Below, one piece after another: positions 43,732 to 56,418 of a stretch of DNA of 64,000 bases. Every line of letters begins with the position of its first letter. Position 1 is the stretch's first letter. The notes beneath the pieces were generated by a model. It worked only from the letters and a program-made list of their open reading frames with translations. It made no database searches and had not been told where the DNA came from. The DNA is from Chenopodium formosanum. Lineage: Eukaryota > Streptophyta > Magnoliopsida > Caryophyllales > Amaranthaceae. A program made the position numbers and the translations under genes. Where the stretch lies: assembly GCA_024500155.1 (NCBI GenBank), contig CM044862.1, positions 24,450,501-24,514,500 on the forward strand. The letters run 5' to 3'.

Positions 43732-46700
43732 ATCTTCCTCTTTTTGCTCACTTGAAACACTCTTCTTCTTGTCCTCCTCACAATCCCTAGAAACTCTCTC
43801 TTCAAGAACTCTTCCACTCCTTGTGGTGATGGAATAAACGGGTTTCTTATAATTAACTCATTGAGAAGGCAATGAAGAAGGACTAGCACAATCTTTCAAA
43901 GTGTTTTCTAGTTGGGTGATTTGTGTCTCAAGCATTTTGTTATGTGTCATGATCTCATTAAATTTCTTATCGCTCACCGCCATATAGGTGTTCAAGATTT
44001 TTGTTTGATTTTCAATTATCTCCTCCAAATTGGACTTGAACGATTGAGAATAGGAATTTTCACCAACACCTTGAGATTTTGGACCAAATTCGGGTGGGGG
44101 TCCCCTTTGATTGTTTTCAAAATCCCCCCTATTTTGATTGTTCCAATTGCCTCAATTTTGATTGTTGCCAAAATTTTGGTTTTGGCCACGAAAGCCTTGA
44201 GATTGGCTTTGATTTTCATAACCTTGGCCTTGGTTTTGATTCCCATAACCTTGGTTATTATAGTTGCCTTGGAAATTTTGGTTTCCTTGGTTCCTATATG
44301 TAGACACCCATTTGTTTCTCCCAAAAACCAAACTCGGTGATGAGTACCTTTCACGTCGAGTCATAATCGAATGAAACGAAAGTGCGGAAAGTTTTCTTTT
44401 CTCTTCTCTCTGTTTTTGAAAACTTTATTTTAAGAAAACAGTCAATCCAGTTTGGTTGGTCCATAATATAGGTCCAATAGTGGTGTATTTGGATAGGGCT
44501 TGCAAAGACCTTTCCAACGATATATTATAAGCCCAATTCCGATGAATATTGAGGAATTTATGGCTAATTTACTAAACTGGACCCGGTTTGAGTTTTAAGT
44601 ACGACCCTATGATCTAGGGGAGGGCCTAATATAATTTATCATTCTTAATGTAATTAGGAATGGTTTTAGTCTTCTACAACATTCTAGAAGGTCTTATCAT
44701 TCTTAATTCAATTAGGATTCTTCAGAGTTTTAATCAGATCAAATAGCATTTTCGGTTGAAATTATATTATTTTATCTTCCAGTACGGTAAAATTATCAGA
44801 TTTTTGAAAACGCGTTAAAAGCCGGTTTGGCGTCAAACCCCAGGCCTTGGCGCCTGGAATCAGGATTAGCGCCAGACGCCAGCATTGGCTCATGGCGCTA
44901 GCCACAGTTCCTGGCACCAATGAGCCAGGTCTGGCGCCAAGTTAGTTTTGCGATCTTCAGACTCTGTTTTGATAAATTATCTTTTTTGGATGATTTTCTC
45001 TATAAGTATCGTATCAAAAACTCCGGTTCCATTCATCAACAATCAGTTTTCTTTCGCAATCATTAATTCTCTAATTCTCTCTTAATCATTCACCAACTCT
45101 CATCAAGATTTTCTTAATTATTCTCTCTCTCTCTCTTTTTCTAAACTAGCCTTTTCTCAAATACAAAATTCCGTATTCATTAGATCTTGATACACTTAGC
45201 CATATTCGAAGTTGCCTTCGCCCTAGACGTGAAAGGTTTTAATTTCTGAGGGTTTGGTCCCAAATCTCTCTTTCAATTATTTAATTGATTGTTTTGAATA
45301 TTATTTTCCTTGAAGTTACTAACGTGTGTATTTTGTTATTAGAAAGAGGTACGAGGCATCCAAGTGAGTACTTTAATTGATTTAATTGATATTATGATGT
45401 AGAAATCATGTTTAGATTGTTATTATGATTCCTAGTATCATGTCTAGGGTAATTTTAATATTAAATATGATTGCTATGATGCTTTTTATTCTCTTCCTAA
45501 TATTTATTCATGTTAGTATCATGTTAGGGTTAAAGATTTGATTTTTATCGCTTAGTGACATGCTAGGGTTTGTTATTAATCTTGTTAGTATCATGCCTAG
45601 GATCTTGCTATGTTTTAACATGATGATGATTATTATTAGTTATGATTGATATTATTATTATTAATGATGTTTATTATTTATTATGTTGCTTGATATGCAT
45701 TATATTTTATATATTTATTGCTTGATCACCTTTTATGCATGTTAAAGAGAATTTGTACTTGTAACCACGCTTGATAAGATAATTAATAATCTTGTTAGGG
45801 TTAATTATGATTATAAATTCAAGTGATCGCCAATAATAGATTTATTTGTGCATTAATATTCAACCAACATAGATTAAACAGGTTTAGGGTAATCCTATTG
45901 ATTGTATGTTAGTCAGAAAGCGCGCATGAATACGAGCAGAATAAAGTAGAGGCCTATTATTAGGGCAGGTTCAATCTCTTTTAGGTTGGATTTGTACCAT
46001 CATCCCCGAACCCTTATTTGGTTCATGACCTTATGGAGTTGACGATCTCTTGGATCGTTAAGGGGTGTAACCTTCACCTCGTGAACGGTTTACAAGTTCC
46101 TTAAAAACTTGTTGGCGACTCTTTTGCTCTATCTTCTTCCCTTTTGGACGCCACCGTACTTTAGTGTATGATCACAGTGGGGTTCAATCTAGTGGGATTT
46201 TAAAGGCTTGAAAATATTCCCTACACTATAATTACCATTATTATAGTTATCAAATCCACCTTGTTGATGAGAATTTCTATTCCAAAGTTTCTTGGTCCAT
46301 CAAACCTTTGACCATTGTTATTGTTTGAGACAAAATTCATATTTTCACATTCACTACTCTCACCATCATCAAGATTTTCAAACCCATTTGAATAAGTAGA
46401 AGCATCATGGTCATAAGACCCACAATTTTCACAAAACAAACACCCATTGGGCATATTGTTAGAAGTAGAAAGAGGAGTAGAGTTAGAAGATGTACCTCTC
46501 CCTTTAATGTGGGAGGGATGACCTTGTGCATTGGAAGTTGCACTCTCAAGCTTTGCCTTGATTGTTGTCATCTCCTTTCCCAAACCTGCAATTTGAGAGG
46601 ATAGATTGTTGATGGCATTAAGGTGATCAACCGAATAAATCGTTGATCCATTCTTGCTTGAAGACTCTCTTTCTCCTTCTTGCCAATCCATGTAATGGCG

Positions 46701-47408
46701 CACCACATCTTCTATAATGTCCACAACCTCTTCTTTGGTTTTGTTCATGATTAGGCCTCCGGCTCCCGCATCAAGACACAATTTTCCTTGAGGACTCAAC
46801 CTTCCATAGAAAATTTGAATGATTTGATAGGTTGGGATTCCATGATGGGGACATTCTCTTTGATACTCCTTATACCTTTCCCAAGCTTCATACAAGCTTT
46901 CACTAGGCTTTTACTTGAAACTTTGGATCAAAGCCCTTGCCTTCGTTGTTTTCTTTTAGGGGTAGAACCTAGACAAGAATTCCTTGGTAACTTCATCCCA
47001 TGTTCTAAGAGAATTTGACTTGACCTCCTTGTCTAACCATTCCAAGGCTCGACCTATGAGAGAGAAGGGGAACAACTTGAGCTGGATAAACTCTTGAAAA
47101 ACACCATTCACTTTGATAGTATTACAATACTTCTCGAATTCTTTGAGATTGTTTAGCGGACTCTCAATCTTAGCCCCACTAAATTGTCTTCTTTCAATCT
47201 AAGTGATCATGGGCGGTCTTATTTCAAAGTCATTGGCCGGTTTTGTTGGCAATGCAATCCCACTTTCAAACCTATATGCACCGAGAGTTACCAACTCCTT
47301 CAAAGCAACTCTTGGATTATCTCCCATTCTTACTTGATCCTCCTCTACTATTTCTTGGTGAATTTCTTCTCTTGGAGAGCTTGGACTCAAAGAATGATTA
47401 GCAACCAT
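43732..47408 (-). pseudogene. Athila 2 gag, split by a solo LTR
   Basis: A start at 47408 (MVANHSLSPSSPREE) leads to RPPMIT, stop, then a gag domain (FIQLKLFPFSLIGRALEWL, VTKEFLSRFYP), two further stops near 46960 and 46915, and SLYEAWERYKEYQRECPHHG. A zinc-knuckle-like CENCGSYDHDASTY has Tyr where the last Cys should be. After the insert at 44299-46225 the frame resumes with an Asn/Gln/Gly-rich tail (NQNQGQGYENQSQSQG) and a Lys/Glu-rich linker into protease. Three in-frame stops lie in the N-terminal half. Confidence 0.85.
44299..46225 (+). mobile_element. Tat-type solo LTR (subfamily A) inserted in Athila 2 gag
   Basis: It runs from TGTAGACACCC to ATTCCCTACA, 1927 bp, flanked by the exact duplication CTATA (44294-44298 and 46226-46230). 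It is the inverted counterpart of the solo LTR at 8030-10082, with matching TATA box (45001-45008), GC cassette (44818-44940) and U5 hairpin (46090-46115). Confidence 0.93.
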
Positions 47409-47596
47409 TATCCTTGTTATTGTTCTCTCAATTTCAGGATCAAATGCAACTAAAGTCCTTCCTCTTATCCTACGTATACAAAAAACTCAATGCAAATATC
47501 AATATTACAACTACAAGCCTAAAGAGAATTTTTTTTTTTGTATTTTTGAGATTAAGGTGAAATAGACTCAACCACAATAGCAATCATCTACGCCAT

Positions 47597-47614
47597 TCCC
47601 CGGCAACGGCGCCA
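47597..47614 (-). promoter_or_regulatory. tRNA-Asp primer-binding site of Athila 2
   Basis: The minus strand reads TGGCGCCGTTGCCGGGGA, complementary to the 3' end of plant tRNA-Asp(GTC), the primer known for Athila. It lies five bases from the LTR end at 47620. Confidence 0.93.
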
Positions 47615-47619
47615 TTTTT

Positions 47620-49245
47620 TTATCTAGGGCGAGACTAGGTCGTTGAAAACTAATCTACCCTTGGTCAAAACAAAAATTATAATCTCTTAACACACCCCTA
47701 TACAAAGCATAGAGTAAGTCGAGGGTCGAACCACTAGAAATGGGAAATGAATGCTAAAGTCAAAGCTACGCTATTTCGAAGCAATAAAGTGAGGTGTGTG
47801 TATTCAAAACAATCAAACAATAAAATTGAAATCAAATTTAACAAGCACTAGGGTTAGGATCCGCACGTACTTGGAATGGACATATCTAATTGGGATTGGA
47901 GATGACTAAGTCAAGTGCTGCGAGGGAAAATCAACTAAGCAATCAAGGGAGTAAGGTAGGCTAATCTCCTAGAGGTCAAGCTAGCACCAACTACGAGAGA
48001 CTCTAACTAGGAACCTTGCAAACCTACTCAATCGACAAAAGCAAGCCACAAATCAATTTTTTGTATCAATGCAAGCTTACAATGCATTCTAGTGTAACAA
48101 ATCAAAGTTAGCTACTCTTTCATTAATCACACAGATGCACTTAATCAATTAACCAATTTAATCACAACATCAACTCCATCAATTTCCCCCCAATTAGCAT
48201 AAATCCATCACTCATACATGCTTCACCATTCCCCTAGCAAGAGAACTACTCACAATCCATTGAAATTAAGATCAAAACTAAGCTAATCAACAATTTCATC
48301 ATCATCATATCAATAGAACTAATTCAATCACAAATTCAATTCAAACTTGAACAATCAACAAATCAATTGAAATGATAAGCTAAAAATTGCATAAAAGTAA
48401 AAGAAATCCTTGCAAACTTGCTTCAATTCAATGGAGGAAATGCTAGAATTAACAATCTTCAATCATCAATCAACAATTAAGAACTTCTCTCTCTACAATC
48501 CAGAGTTTCTCTATCTAAAATTCTAATTCTATTTTTTTTAATTAATTCTCTAATAAAATCTCTAATGATTCTCTAATGATACTTTAATAATCCTCCCTCT
48601 AAAAATAGAAAGAAAATCTATATATAGTAAAACTAACTAAGAGAAGTTAGTTAGATTATCCCCAAATAAACCCATACAGGCGCGGTCAACCATAAAGGAG
48701 AGCGCGGCCGCGCAAATATGGGTACGAAATAGGGACCCAGACAGGCGCGTCCGCGCAAGAGGGAGGCGCGCCCGCGTCACCAGGCCGCGCGACCGCACCA
48801 TGGTTGCGCGCGCCCGCGTCTGGGAGCAGGGGAGCCTTCTTCCCTATCATTCCGATGCTCCTTGTGCGTTCGACTTAATGCTCTTGATAAACACGGGACC
48901 TTGAAGTTTCTAAACTCTATGTTTGCGGGTTCAAGACTATAAATCATGCCCCCACGGCTTGAAATGCACAACTCAAGGACATTAGGAATTTGCACTTCTC
49001 CATGCTTGAGCTTTAAATAGAGAACACTAGACATCCTAATCAATTCCGAACTTGGGAAGAGGCCTTGGGAAACTTGGATAACGACCTTAACCTGAAAAAT
49101 AAAGAAAGACAAGCAAATAAAAGAGAAAATAACAAAATAAACCAAGAAATGCATAAAGAAAGAAATTAAACAAAGAAAATGCTATAGAATAACATGACAT
49201 TCAACCTAAAAAGAACCAAATGAGTGCCATAAATGACACTCATCA
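47620..49245 (-). mobile_element. 5' LTR of Athila 2
   Basis: 1626 bp. The plus-strand right end CACTCATCA matches the 3' LTR. The left end is TTATCTAGGG where the 3' LTR has TGATCTAGGG, so the terminal CA on the element strand has mutated. GC cassette at 48678-48830, minus TATA at about 48619-48628. Confidence 0.92.
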
Positions 49246-49250
49246 TGGAC

Positions 49251-50990
49251 CACTTCATCATCTTCTATGGCTTGAATATAAGCCGGTTTATGCCTTTTCT
49301 CTATAGTTAGAAGCATTTGCTCGATTTCCGTAGGAATCCTAACCATTGAGGCTAGTCTTGCCAAGGCATCAGCAAATTGGTTTTCCTCTCTAGGTAGATA
49401 AGTGTATTATACTTTTTCTAACTGATTGGTAAGGGTTTCAAGATAAGTTTGGTAAGGGGCTAGACTTTCACTCCTTACTTTCCATCTTTTAGAAATCTGG
49501 TTGATGATCAATGAAAAGTCTCTAAAATTTTCGTAATTTCTTTACTCCCAATGCCAAAGTTGTAAGGCCTACAACGCATGCTTCGTATTCAACAGCGTTG
49601 TTGGTAACGTCGAAATCTAGCTTTATGGAAATTGAAACGTGCTCTTCTTTAGGTTATACTAATAATATTCCAACGCCACATCCCTTTTGGTTTGAGGCTT
49701 CATCAAAGTATACAGTCCAAGTATCATCTTCTGTGACAATCAAGTCTTCGTCTAGAAATTCATTGTCATGCATTTGCGTCGAATCTTCTATTGGAAAATC
49801 CGCTAGGAAATCCGAGACCACAGATCCTTTGATAGCCTTTTAAGGCATGAATCTTACATCGAACTAGGCTAAATTGACTATCCATCTTGATATACGTTCA
49901 TTGAGTGTTGACTTTTCGAACTAATACTTAAGTGGATCCGTTCGGGAAACTACAAAGACTGTATGCACGAGCATGTAATGTCTTAGCTTGGTTGTAGCCC
50001 ACACTAATGCAAGGCACAATTTCTCAAGCGGTGTATAGTGTACTTCATACTCAAGCATCTTTTTACTTAGATAGTAGATTACACTTTCTTTACCTTCTAC
50101 TTCTTGTACAAGCATAGCCCCTATTGTCTCCTTGGTGACTGTTAAGTATAACTTAAGAGGAATCCCTGAAATTGCTGGTGCTAACACGAGAGGACTTGCG
50201 AGATAGGCTTTGATCTTTTCAAAGGCTTTTTGACACTCATCGTCCCATATTACTGGCACATTCTTTTTGAGTTTCTTGAATATTGGTTCGCATATCATTG
50301 TTAGCTTCGATATGAACCTACTTATATATTGCAACCGGCCAATAAACCCTCGAATTTGTTTCTCGATTTTGGGCGGTGGCATTGACATGATCGCCTTGAT
50401 CTTTGTTGGGTCTATCTCTATTCCTCTAGAGCTTATGACATACCCCAAGAGTTGCCTGAGGTGACTCCAAAAGCGCACTTTGATGGATTCAACCTCATGT
50501 TGTATTTTCTTAGCCTTTCGAAGAATTTTCTCAAGGCTATTTGATGTCCTGGGCAATCTTTTGATTTTACAATCATGTTGTCTACATATACTTCAACCTC
50601 TTTGTGCATCAAGTCATGGAGTAGAGCAGTTGTTGCTCGTTGGTAAGTAGCACCAGCGTTTTTCAACCTGAATTGCATTACTGTGTAACAGTAAGTAACC
50701 CATGGTGTTATGAATGTTGTTTTCTCCATGTCTTCTTCTGCCATGAGAATTTGATTGTATCCCGTGTATCCTTCCATAAATGAGAAAAGTGCATGATTTG
50801 CTGTATTATCTACTAAAATATCGATGTGTGGTAAAGGGAAGTCATCCTTTGGACTTGCCTTATTTAAATCTCGATAGTCGACACACATTCTTACCCTTCC
50901 ATCTTTCTTTGGAACTGGGACCACGTTAGCTACCCATTCGGGGTATTTGGATACCCTGATAAAACCTGCAGTTATTTATTTTTGAACTTC
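49251..50990 (-). pseudogene. Tat element pol: RT, vestigial RNase H and archaeal-type RNase H
   Basis: RT at 50433-50924: VRMCVDYRDLNKASPKDDFP, motif A SFMEGYTGYNQI (Glu replaces Asp, codon 50772-50774), active-site VYVDNMIVKSK (Asn replaces the second Asp, codon 50577-50579). A frameshift near 50465 leads into LLGYVISSRGIEIDPTKI. RNase H-like KLYLTVTKETIGAMLVQE follows, then after stops an extra RNase H: DTWTVYFDEASN, NNAVEYEACVVGL and FADALARLASM. This second RNase H marks the Tat lineage. Athila 2 interrupts the chain at 49250; integrase lies at 34128-35097. Confidence 0.88.
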
Positions 50991-51076
50991 TTCTTTTATT
51001 ATAAGAGCTACATCGGGTTTCATTCGACGTAGCTTTGTTTTACGGGTTTCATTCCTGGAATTAGTGGTATAGTGTG

Positions 51077-51952
51077 TTAAGCTATTTCTCTATTAATACC
51101 TGGCATATCTTCATATGACCAAGCAAATACATCAATAAATTCTTTAAGAAGATTAATTAAATCGGTTCTTTCTTGTTTATTAAGCATTAATCCGATTTTA
51201 ACTTCTCTTTTAATGATTGAATCATTTAAGATATCAACCGTCTCAGTATCCTCAATTATCGGTGTTTTCTTTTCAAGTGTTTCCATTGCTTTAATAATGT
51301 CTTTATCATTTTCATTATTAGTTAAGCAATGCTCAACATCTTGGGTTAATGAAAAACACGAGGAGTAAGCAGAAGAAGACATATTATTGAATTCTGAAAT
51401 CATTACATCGAAAAGGGAAATGTCCTCAGGGACTTGATTACCAACAATCCTAGGAGTAGAAATAGAAGAAATACGGGGTGCTATAACTAAAGACTTGGAA
51501 GACTCTACAGGAAAAGAATCTGATTTAGTCGACTCTTCAAACATTGGTCCTTGCCCTATTGTTATGGAGATTTTCCTTCCACTTGGAGTAATCACCTTGA
51601 CCGTCTTGCGCCATCCTTGTACTAATCCTTCAGCTAGAGTGATGAGCTTCGAAGGGTCAAAGTTCTCGCTTTGTAGGACCGTTTGGCTGAGCGAGGAATT
51701 ATCCTCTACATATCTCGGCTCATCTTTTTCTCACCCAAATAGTAATCCCAAGATATTAAAATCAAAGCATGGGGGTGCTTTCTTCTTGTGAACAGGAGTT
51801 AGGATCTCATCTAGAAAGTAGCAATCATGAAAGATTTCGAACCCCGGTTGCCTTATGCCATTTACAACAAAAGGTTCAGGAAATTCATAGCATGGATAGT
51901 CCTCTCCTTCTCTTATGAACTGTCCATTAAGAGTAAGAGGATACTGATCCAT
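51077..51952 (-). pseudogene. Tat element pol N-terminal linker region
   Basis: Two frames read YPLTLNGQFIREGEDYPC and, further on, LMLNKQERTDLINLLKEFIDVFAWSYEDMPGI. The latter is the conserved 'DVFAWS.EDMPGI' segment just before RT in Tat elements. Stops and shifts separate it from protease (52084) and RT (50924). Confidence 0.75.
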
Positions 51953-52083
51953 TAGGACGCTTTCTTTTGGGTGCGAGCATTCCTACACGCCTTAGACCTT
52001 TCCCGGGCTCGCTTAAGATCTTCCTGAGTCGGTTTGAAACCAAGTCCAAAAGTATCTAACTTAGGGAGGCCAGGTAATTCCAC

Positions 52084-53290
52084 TTATTTTGCTATCTCCT
52101 TTTTATTTCCTAGAGTCATTCCAGGAAAGTGCCCTTGTCTCTTGAGAATAGCATTTACTGTCATATTGGAGTGGGGGTCGTGACAGAGAGGGGTTCTTTC
52201 ATCCTCCTCGATTAAGGATACCTCTTCATTAAAGCCCCACAAGTCTTCATCATCCTCATCGTGCTCCACATTAATGATCAGATTTTTAACAGCTTTAATC
52301 CTCATAGGTGAAGCATCGATTGTGATAGGGATTCCTCCAATTATAGCTTTTACCTGTTTGTGAAGAGATGAAGGGACGGCCTTGAGGTCATGGAGCCAAG
52401 GGCGTCCCAACAATAAGTTGAATGAAGCTTTAATATCTACCACTTGGAAGGTAGTGGCATGTTCTATTGCTCCCGCCGTTACATTCATAGTAATTTTACC
52501 AAGAGCTTGACGACAAGTATTATCGTAGGCTCTTATTCCTTGTGTTGATGGGGTTAAGTCTTCATCCCTTATGCCTAACATCCTCGCAGTTCTGAGTGGA
52601 CAGACATTAATTGTCGATCCATTGTCTACTAGAGTCATTGGGACGTTCATTCTCTTACAGACTAATGTGAGGTTTAGTGCCTTGTAATGCTTGTCACCTT
52701 CTGGAGGTAAATCTTTATCAGAAAAAGTGATCAAGTTAATAGGACTAGGGAGATCACTCGTAAGGAAGTTATCCAACCCCTCAGGAGTGGTGTCATAATC
52801 TATCCCTATCTTATCCAAGGCATTCATTACCGCCAACCTATGTTCTTGAGACGTAGCTAGAAGTTTCCATACGTTCATCTCGACCTTGGTCTTTTTGAAT
52901 TGCTTGACAATGTCATTGTCTTCTATAATAGGTATGGGAACTTGCTGCACGGTTGGAATAGGTTGTGTAGAAATGGGAGGTTTCATCCTCCTGGATCTTG
53001 TGAGGACGTCTATGGGTGAATCCTCTTCATCCCAAAAATCACCTATTGAATATGACATTGAAAGTGGAGGTTCCTCCATGTCTTTTAGGTAGACGTCTTC
53101 GTCATCGGTGTCCCAAACCCCGTTAATGCTTATGTCTTGTTCTTGTGGTATTTGAACTAGCTTCTTATCATCAATCATCTTCTGAACTAAATCTTTGAAT
53201 TTAAAACAGTTTTCAATGGTATGTCCTCCTGATTTATGGCATAGACAATAGAAATGTATGTCCTCTTTAGAGATTCAAATGGTCTCAGTT
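52084..53290 (-). CDS. Tat element protease with gag C-terminal Cys/His segment
   Basis: The ORF counted from Met at 53178 is 364 residues, the longest intact frame of this element. Upstream in the same frame is CLCHKSGGHTIENC, a degenerate zinc-knuckle-like segment typical of Tat gag. The protease active site TLVDNGSTINVCP is at residues 182-194 (DNGS type of Ogre/Tat), and the second motif FNLLLGRPW at 253-261. It cuts the polyprotein. The tail LKRQGHFPGMTLG is also characteristic. Despite decay around it, this domain is uninterrupted. Confidence 0.88.
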
Positions 53291-53299
53291 CGAGAGGTT

Positions 53300-54771
53300 T
53301 GACCTTACCATTCTCGGAGAGCATTTTAAACATTTTAGCATAGGAGATCCCAATTGGAGTATAGAGTTTATTACTCTTCTTGGGCGTGTTAATTACTTGG
53401 AGGGGAATGTTTTCTTCTTCATGGGTGAAACTTTATTATACTTTTTCTGAAGTTCCTCTCCTTGTTTCTTTCCTAATTTAATAGCTTCACGTAGTAGGTC
53501 TATTCCCTTCCACATGGACCATATAAGCATTCGCACATCTTCCTTGGTTGCTTGTTCAGGTTCAGAGGGAAAGGCATCCATGGCATCATAAAAGGTTTCC
53601 TCCTCTTATTCGATAGCATGAATTTCTTCAACAGGTTTGAGGAGAGATGAGAGATCAACATGGTTTACCTCATTAGAGATGGCCAAGGAATCGGAGAGAG
53701 GTGCATTGTTGATTCTTGGGTTCTTATTTGAAGGGGGCAATGGTAGTTTGTTGTTATCAATCAAATCTTGGATAACTTCCTTAAGCTTCCAACAATTCTC
53801 ATTGAGATGGCCTCTACCTTAGTGATATTTGCAGTGTGCATTGGGGTTTCAATTAGCTGTCCTCTTTTCAACTTGTGGGTCCCCAAATGGTCCAATAGGA
53901 GTTATAAGACCTTTTGCATTCAATCGATCGAATGCGATGTCATAACTCATACCAATAGGAGTAAAATTTCTCCTTGGGTGTTCATAGCAATGACTTCACT
54001 CAAATTAAAGGTGCTAACATTATTTGAGTGGGTGGTTTTGGAAGAAGAAGGATTGTCGTTCTTCTTGCCTTTCCAGCCACTATTGGAGTTATTGTTAGCA
54101 GCTTTTTGTTTAGTAAGGTCGTCTTCAATGTTAATCCCAATATCAAAGATGGCCTTTAAGGTGTGTATATTGTTTTGGTATTTTAGATTCTTGGAGTACT
54201 TTTCTTGGAGGTTTTTGATAAACAACCTCATAGATTCTTTTTCACTCGGTACTTCAATCATCCTAGCAGAGGTTTCTCTCTTTATTGATGAAAGAAGTGA
54301 AACCTTCATTCTCTTTCTATTTAAGTATTTCAAGTTCTCTATAATCAATTTCAACTTTAATAAAACATTTATATCTATCAATGAAAGCGTTTACTATTGG
54401 TTCCTAAGTAGAGGTTTTCTCTTTATCAAGGGAGAAGAACCATTGCTGGCAAACGGTTTCAAGAGATAGGGAAAATAGAGAATGAAATAATTTTCTAAGC
54501 TATCAATACCCTTAATATTCATTATTGTTTCAAAAGCTCTTAAATAAAAATAAGGGTTATCAGTTGCCTTGAATTTTGGGATGTCGTTGGCATTGAACTT
54601 CTGCGGAAGAATCTCCTTGTCCACCGAGACCCCTTGTGAACTAATACCCTGGAACCTGTAATCACTAGATATCTTGCTCAAGCTTTCTTGCATGAGCTCC
54701 ATTTGTTGTTGCTTCACATGGTCATTAATTTGGAGGGTTAAGGTTTTTAGCAGTTCAGTAACACCAGCCAT
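53300..54771 (-). pseudogene. Tat element gag
   Basis: The start at 54771 gives MAGVTELLKTLTLQ with a Gln-rich coiled-coil-like stretch, then IPKFKATDNPYFYLRAFETIM, the Tat gag core (usually 'IPKF.GTGDP..HLR.Y'). Frame changes at about 54400 and later lead to RRETSARMIEVPSEKE and IFDIGINIEDDLTKQK. A further piece at 53393-53581 reads EDVRMLIWSMWKGIDLLREA. Multiple shifts and stops: dead. Confidence 0.82.
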
Positions 54772-56400
54772 TTGCTTCTTGAGCTCATTAACTTCTTCTT
54801 AACTCTCCATTATCTTCTTGGCTTTTCTTTTTCGAGCGATTGGTTTGTCAAAAAGTTGTACTTGAACGAAAAGTTTGTCTCTGATCAAACGCCCTTCCTT
54901 TCTTGACCACGCGCTGTAAATTAAACCATTTTGATTTTAATGACTTGACTCAAATTAACTTTGACTTTACGGGTTTATAAAGAAAAAGAAAAAAGCAAAA
55001 ATAGGGTGTATATTTTGGGAATCAAGTATAGGGGTTCAAACAAGTGGTTTAATTGGAGGATTAAAATCCAACTTACCCCCTAAAAAAAGACGGAAGATAC
55101 ACGCATAGAAGACTCTCTAATCATGGTCAAAGTGTACATACATATTAGTGTGTGCTTTATTTGTGAGTGCAAGTGACATGCTTTGACTCTTGTGTAAGAC
55201 CATGGGAGTTAGTGTCTAGACTCAATTAAGGACTTAACAAAGGTGTTGTTTATTAATAAAATAATCAAACTGATTAGCAAACTGTTTAATTACTCGAGAA
55301 AAATGTTAAACTGTCACCAAAGCAACAGAATTGTCGCCACACACTGCAGTGCAACACCAAACGACAGGGTTGTCGCTCGGCGTTGCACTGCAGCCCAATT
55401 TTTTGCGCCATTACTGGAGCATTAATTTGGGATTGCTTTCACTATTTTTACTCTACGAGATAAGCTTAAAGTCGTACTAAGTGAATTCTGATTTAATTAT
55501 TAGACTTTAATTACTCAAACTAATTAATTAATTAGGCAAAGTCCTTTTAGTCATTAATTAGTTTATTTAAGGCTTAAACACAAGTTAAACAAACAGTTAG
55601 AAAAAACACATAGAGTATGCACAATTAGTCAAGTAGGCACAATATGATGCAACGAGTTTGCAACCTAACCATGGCTCTAGTTCTCTAAAGTTCAGGATAT
55701 GGGTTAGTCAAAGAGGGTCCATGGTTATGAGCCTGGATTCATCGCGCGGAAGCCTTACCTTTGGAAGGGTTGGTGCGAGTGGATGGGACCCCGCGAGTTA
55801 AAAACTCGCTTCCATGATTTGGTGAGTTCAACATTCTCGGATGTACCCTTTGTTGCACAGAGCGTTCAATCAGTTAGATGGAGCATGAATTCCTAGAGGG
55901 TTATGTCCATATGTAGAACTCAATCAGGAAGTAGAATCGAGCCAACGGTGCAAGAACTGGTCGAAAATAGAACTCATATTTCTGGCTCGGTATTGGAAGA
56001 ACGCAATGCCATCCAACAGAGACTATCGCCGCAATATAACCCTATCGCCTGGCGACAAAAGTGTCGCTCGGCGATAGAGCCATATTATCAGCGACAGGCT
56101 CTGTTTGCTAGACGCTAGTTCCTACATGCCTCAGCAGCTTTCTGTGTTCAATAAAATTTTCTAGTTTTTCGCAGCATTATTTCAATCCTAGTTGTGAAAG
56201 ATATTCCTCAAATTTCCTGCGTGTAAAAATCCTATGTTTTTAACTCATTACAGATGGTCTTTCAATGAGATCTTTTTTATGCATATGACAATAAAGTTAA
56301 TCAAAATTACGCACATGAAATACTTAGAACTTTTTTCGAGTCTCATCCACTCATTCTAAATAATTGCCAAAATAAATTTTAGGAATTGAAATAGAAATCC
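54772..56400 (-). other. 5' leader of the Tat element
   Basis: Non-coding stretch between gag and the primer-binding site, about 1.6 kb. It holds two GC-rich segments with GTCGCC/TGTCGCTCGGCG words (55315-55400 and 56025-56110), the same word type as the cassette of the element's own 5' LTR (63645-63722). No credible gene. Confidence 0.55.
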
Positions 56401-56418
56401 ACCCCAGTGGAGTCGCCA
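56401..56418 (-). promoter_or_regulatory. tRNA-Arg primer-binding site of the Tat element
   Basis: The minus strand reads TGGCGACTCCACTGGGGT, close to the complement of the 3' end of plant tRNA-Arg(ACG) as I recall it (two differences). It sits five bases from the LTR end at 56424. It also shows that the TGTAGGG...GTGTCTACA sequences are LTRs of a Tat element. Confidence 0.82.

Larger units (their letters stand above)
35098..49245 (-). mobile_element. Athila copy 2, structurally complete but pol-deleted (14.1 kb with insert)
   Basis: Both LTRs (35098-36792 and 47620-49245), a primer-binding site (47597-47614), a polypurine tract (36793-36806) and an exact 5-bp duplication TGGAC (35093-35097 and 49246-49250) are present. 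Order on the minus strand: LTR, PBS, gag, protease, remnant of the pol end, GC-rich leader, third ORF, long 3' UTR, PPT, LTR. RT, RNase H and integrase are absent. A solo LTR sits in gag (44299-46225). It inserted into the integrase/RNase H region of a Tat element. By eye the LTRs differ at about 5-6% in the first 370 bases. Confidence 0.93.

Noticed and set aside
47597..47614. Match to a tRNA-Asp 3' end, possible tRNA gene
   Set aside because: Only 18 bases, placed five bases from an LTR; it is a primer-binding site. No cloverleaf around it. The same holds for the tRNA-Arg match at 56401-56418.
53768..54469. 233-residue hydrophobic plus-strand ORF
   Set aside because: Antisense shadow of Tat gag; hydrophobicity comes from reading Lys/Glu-rich gag codons backwards.
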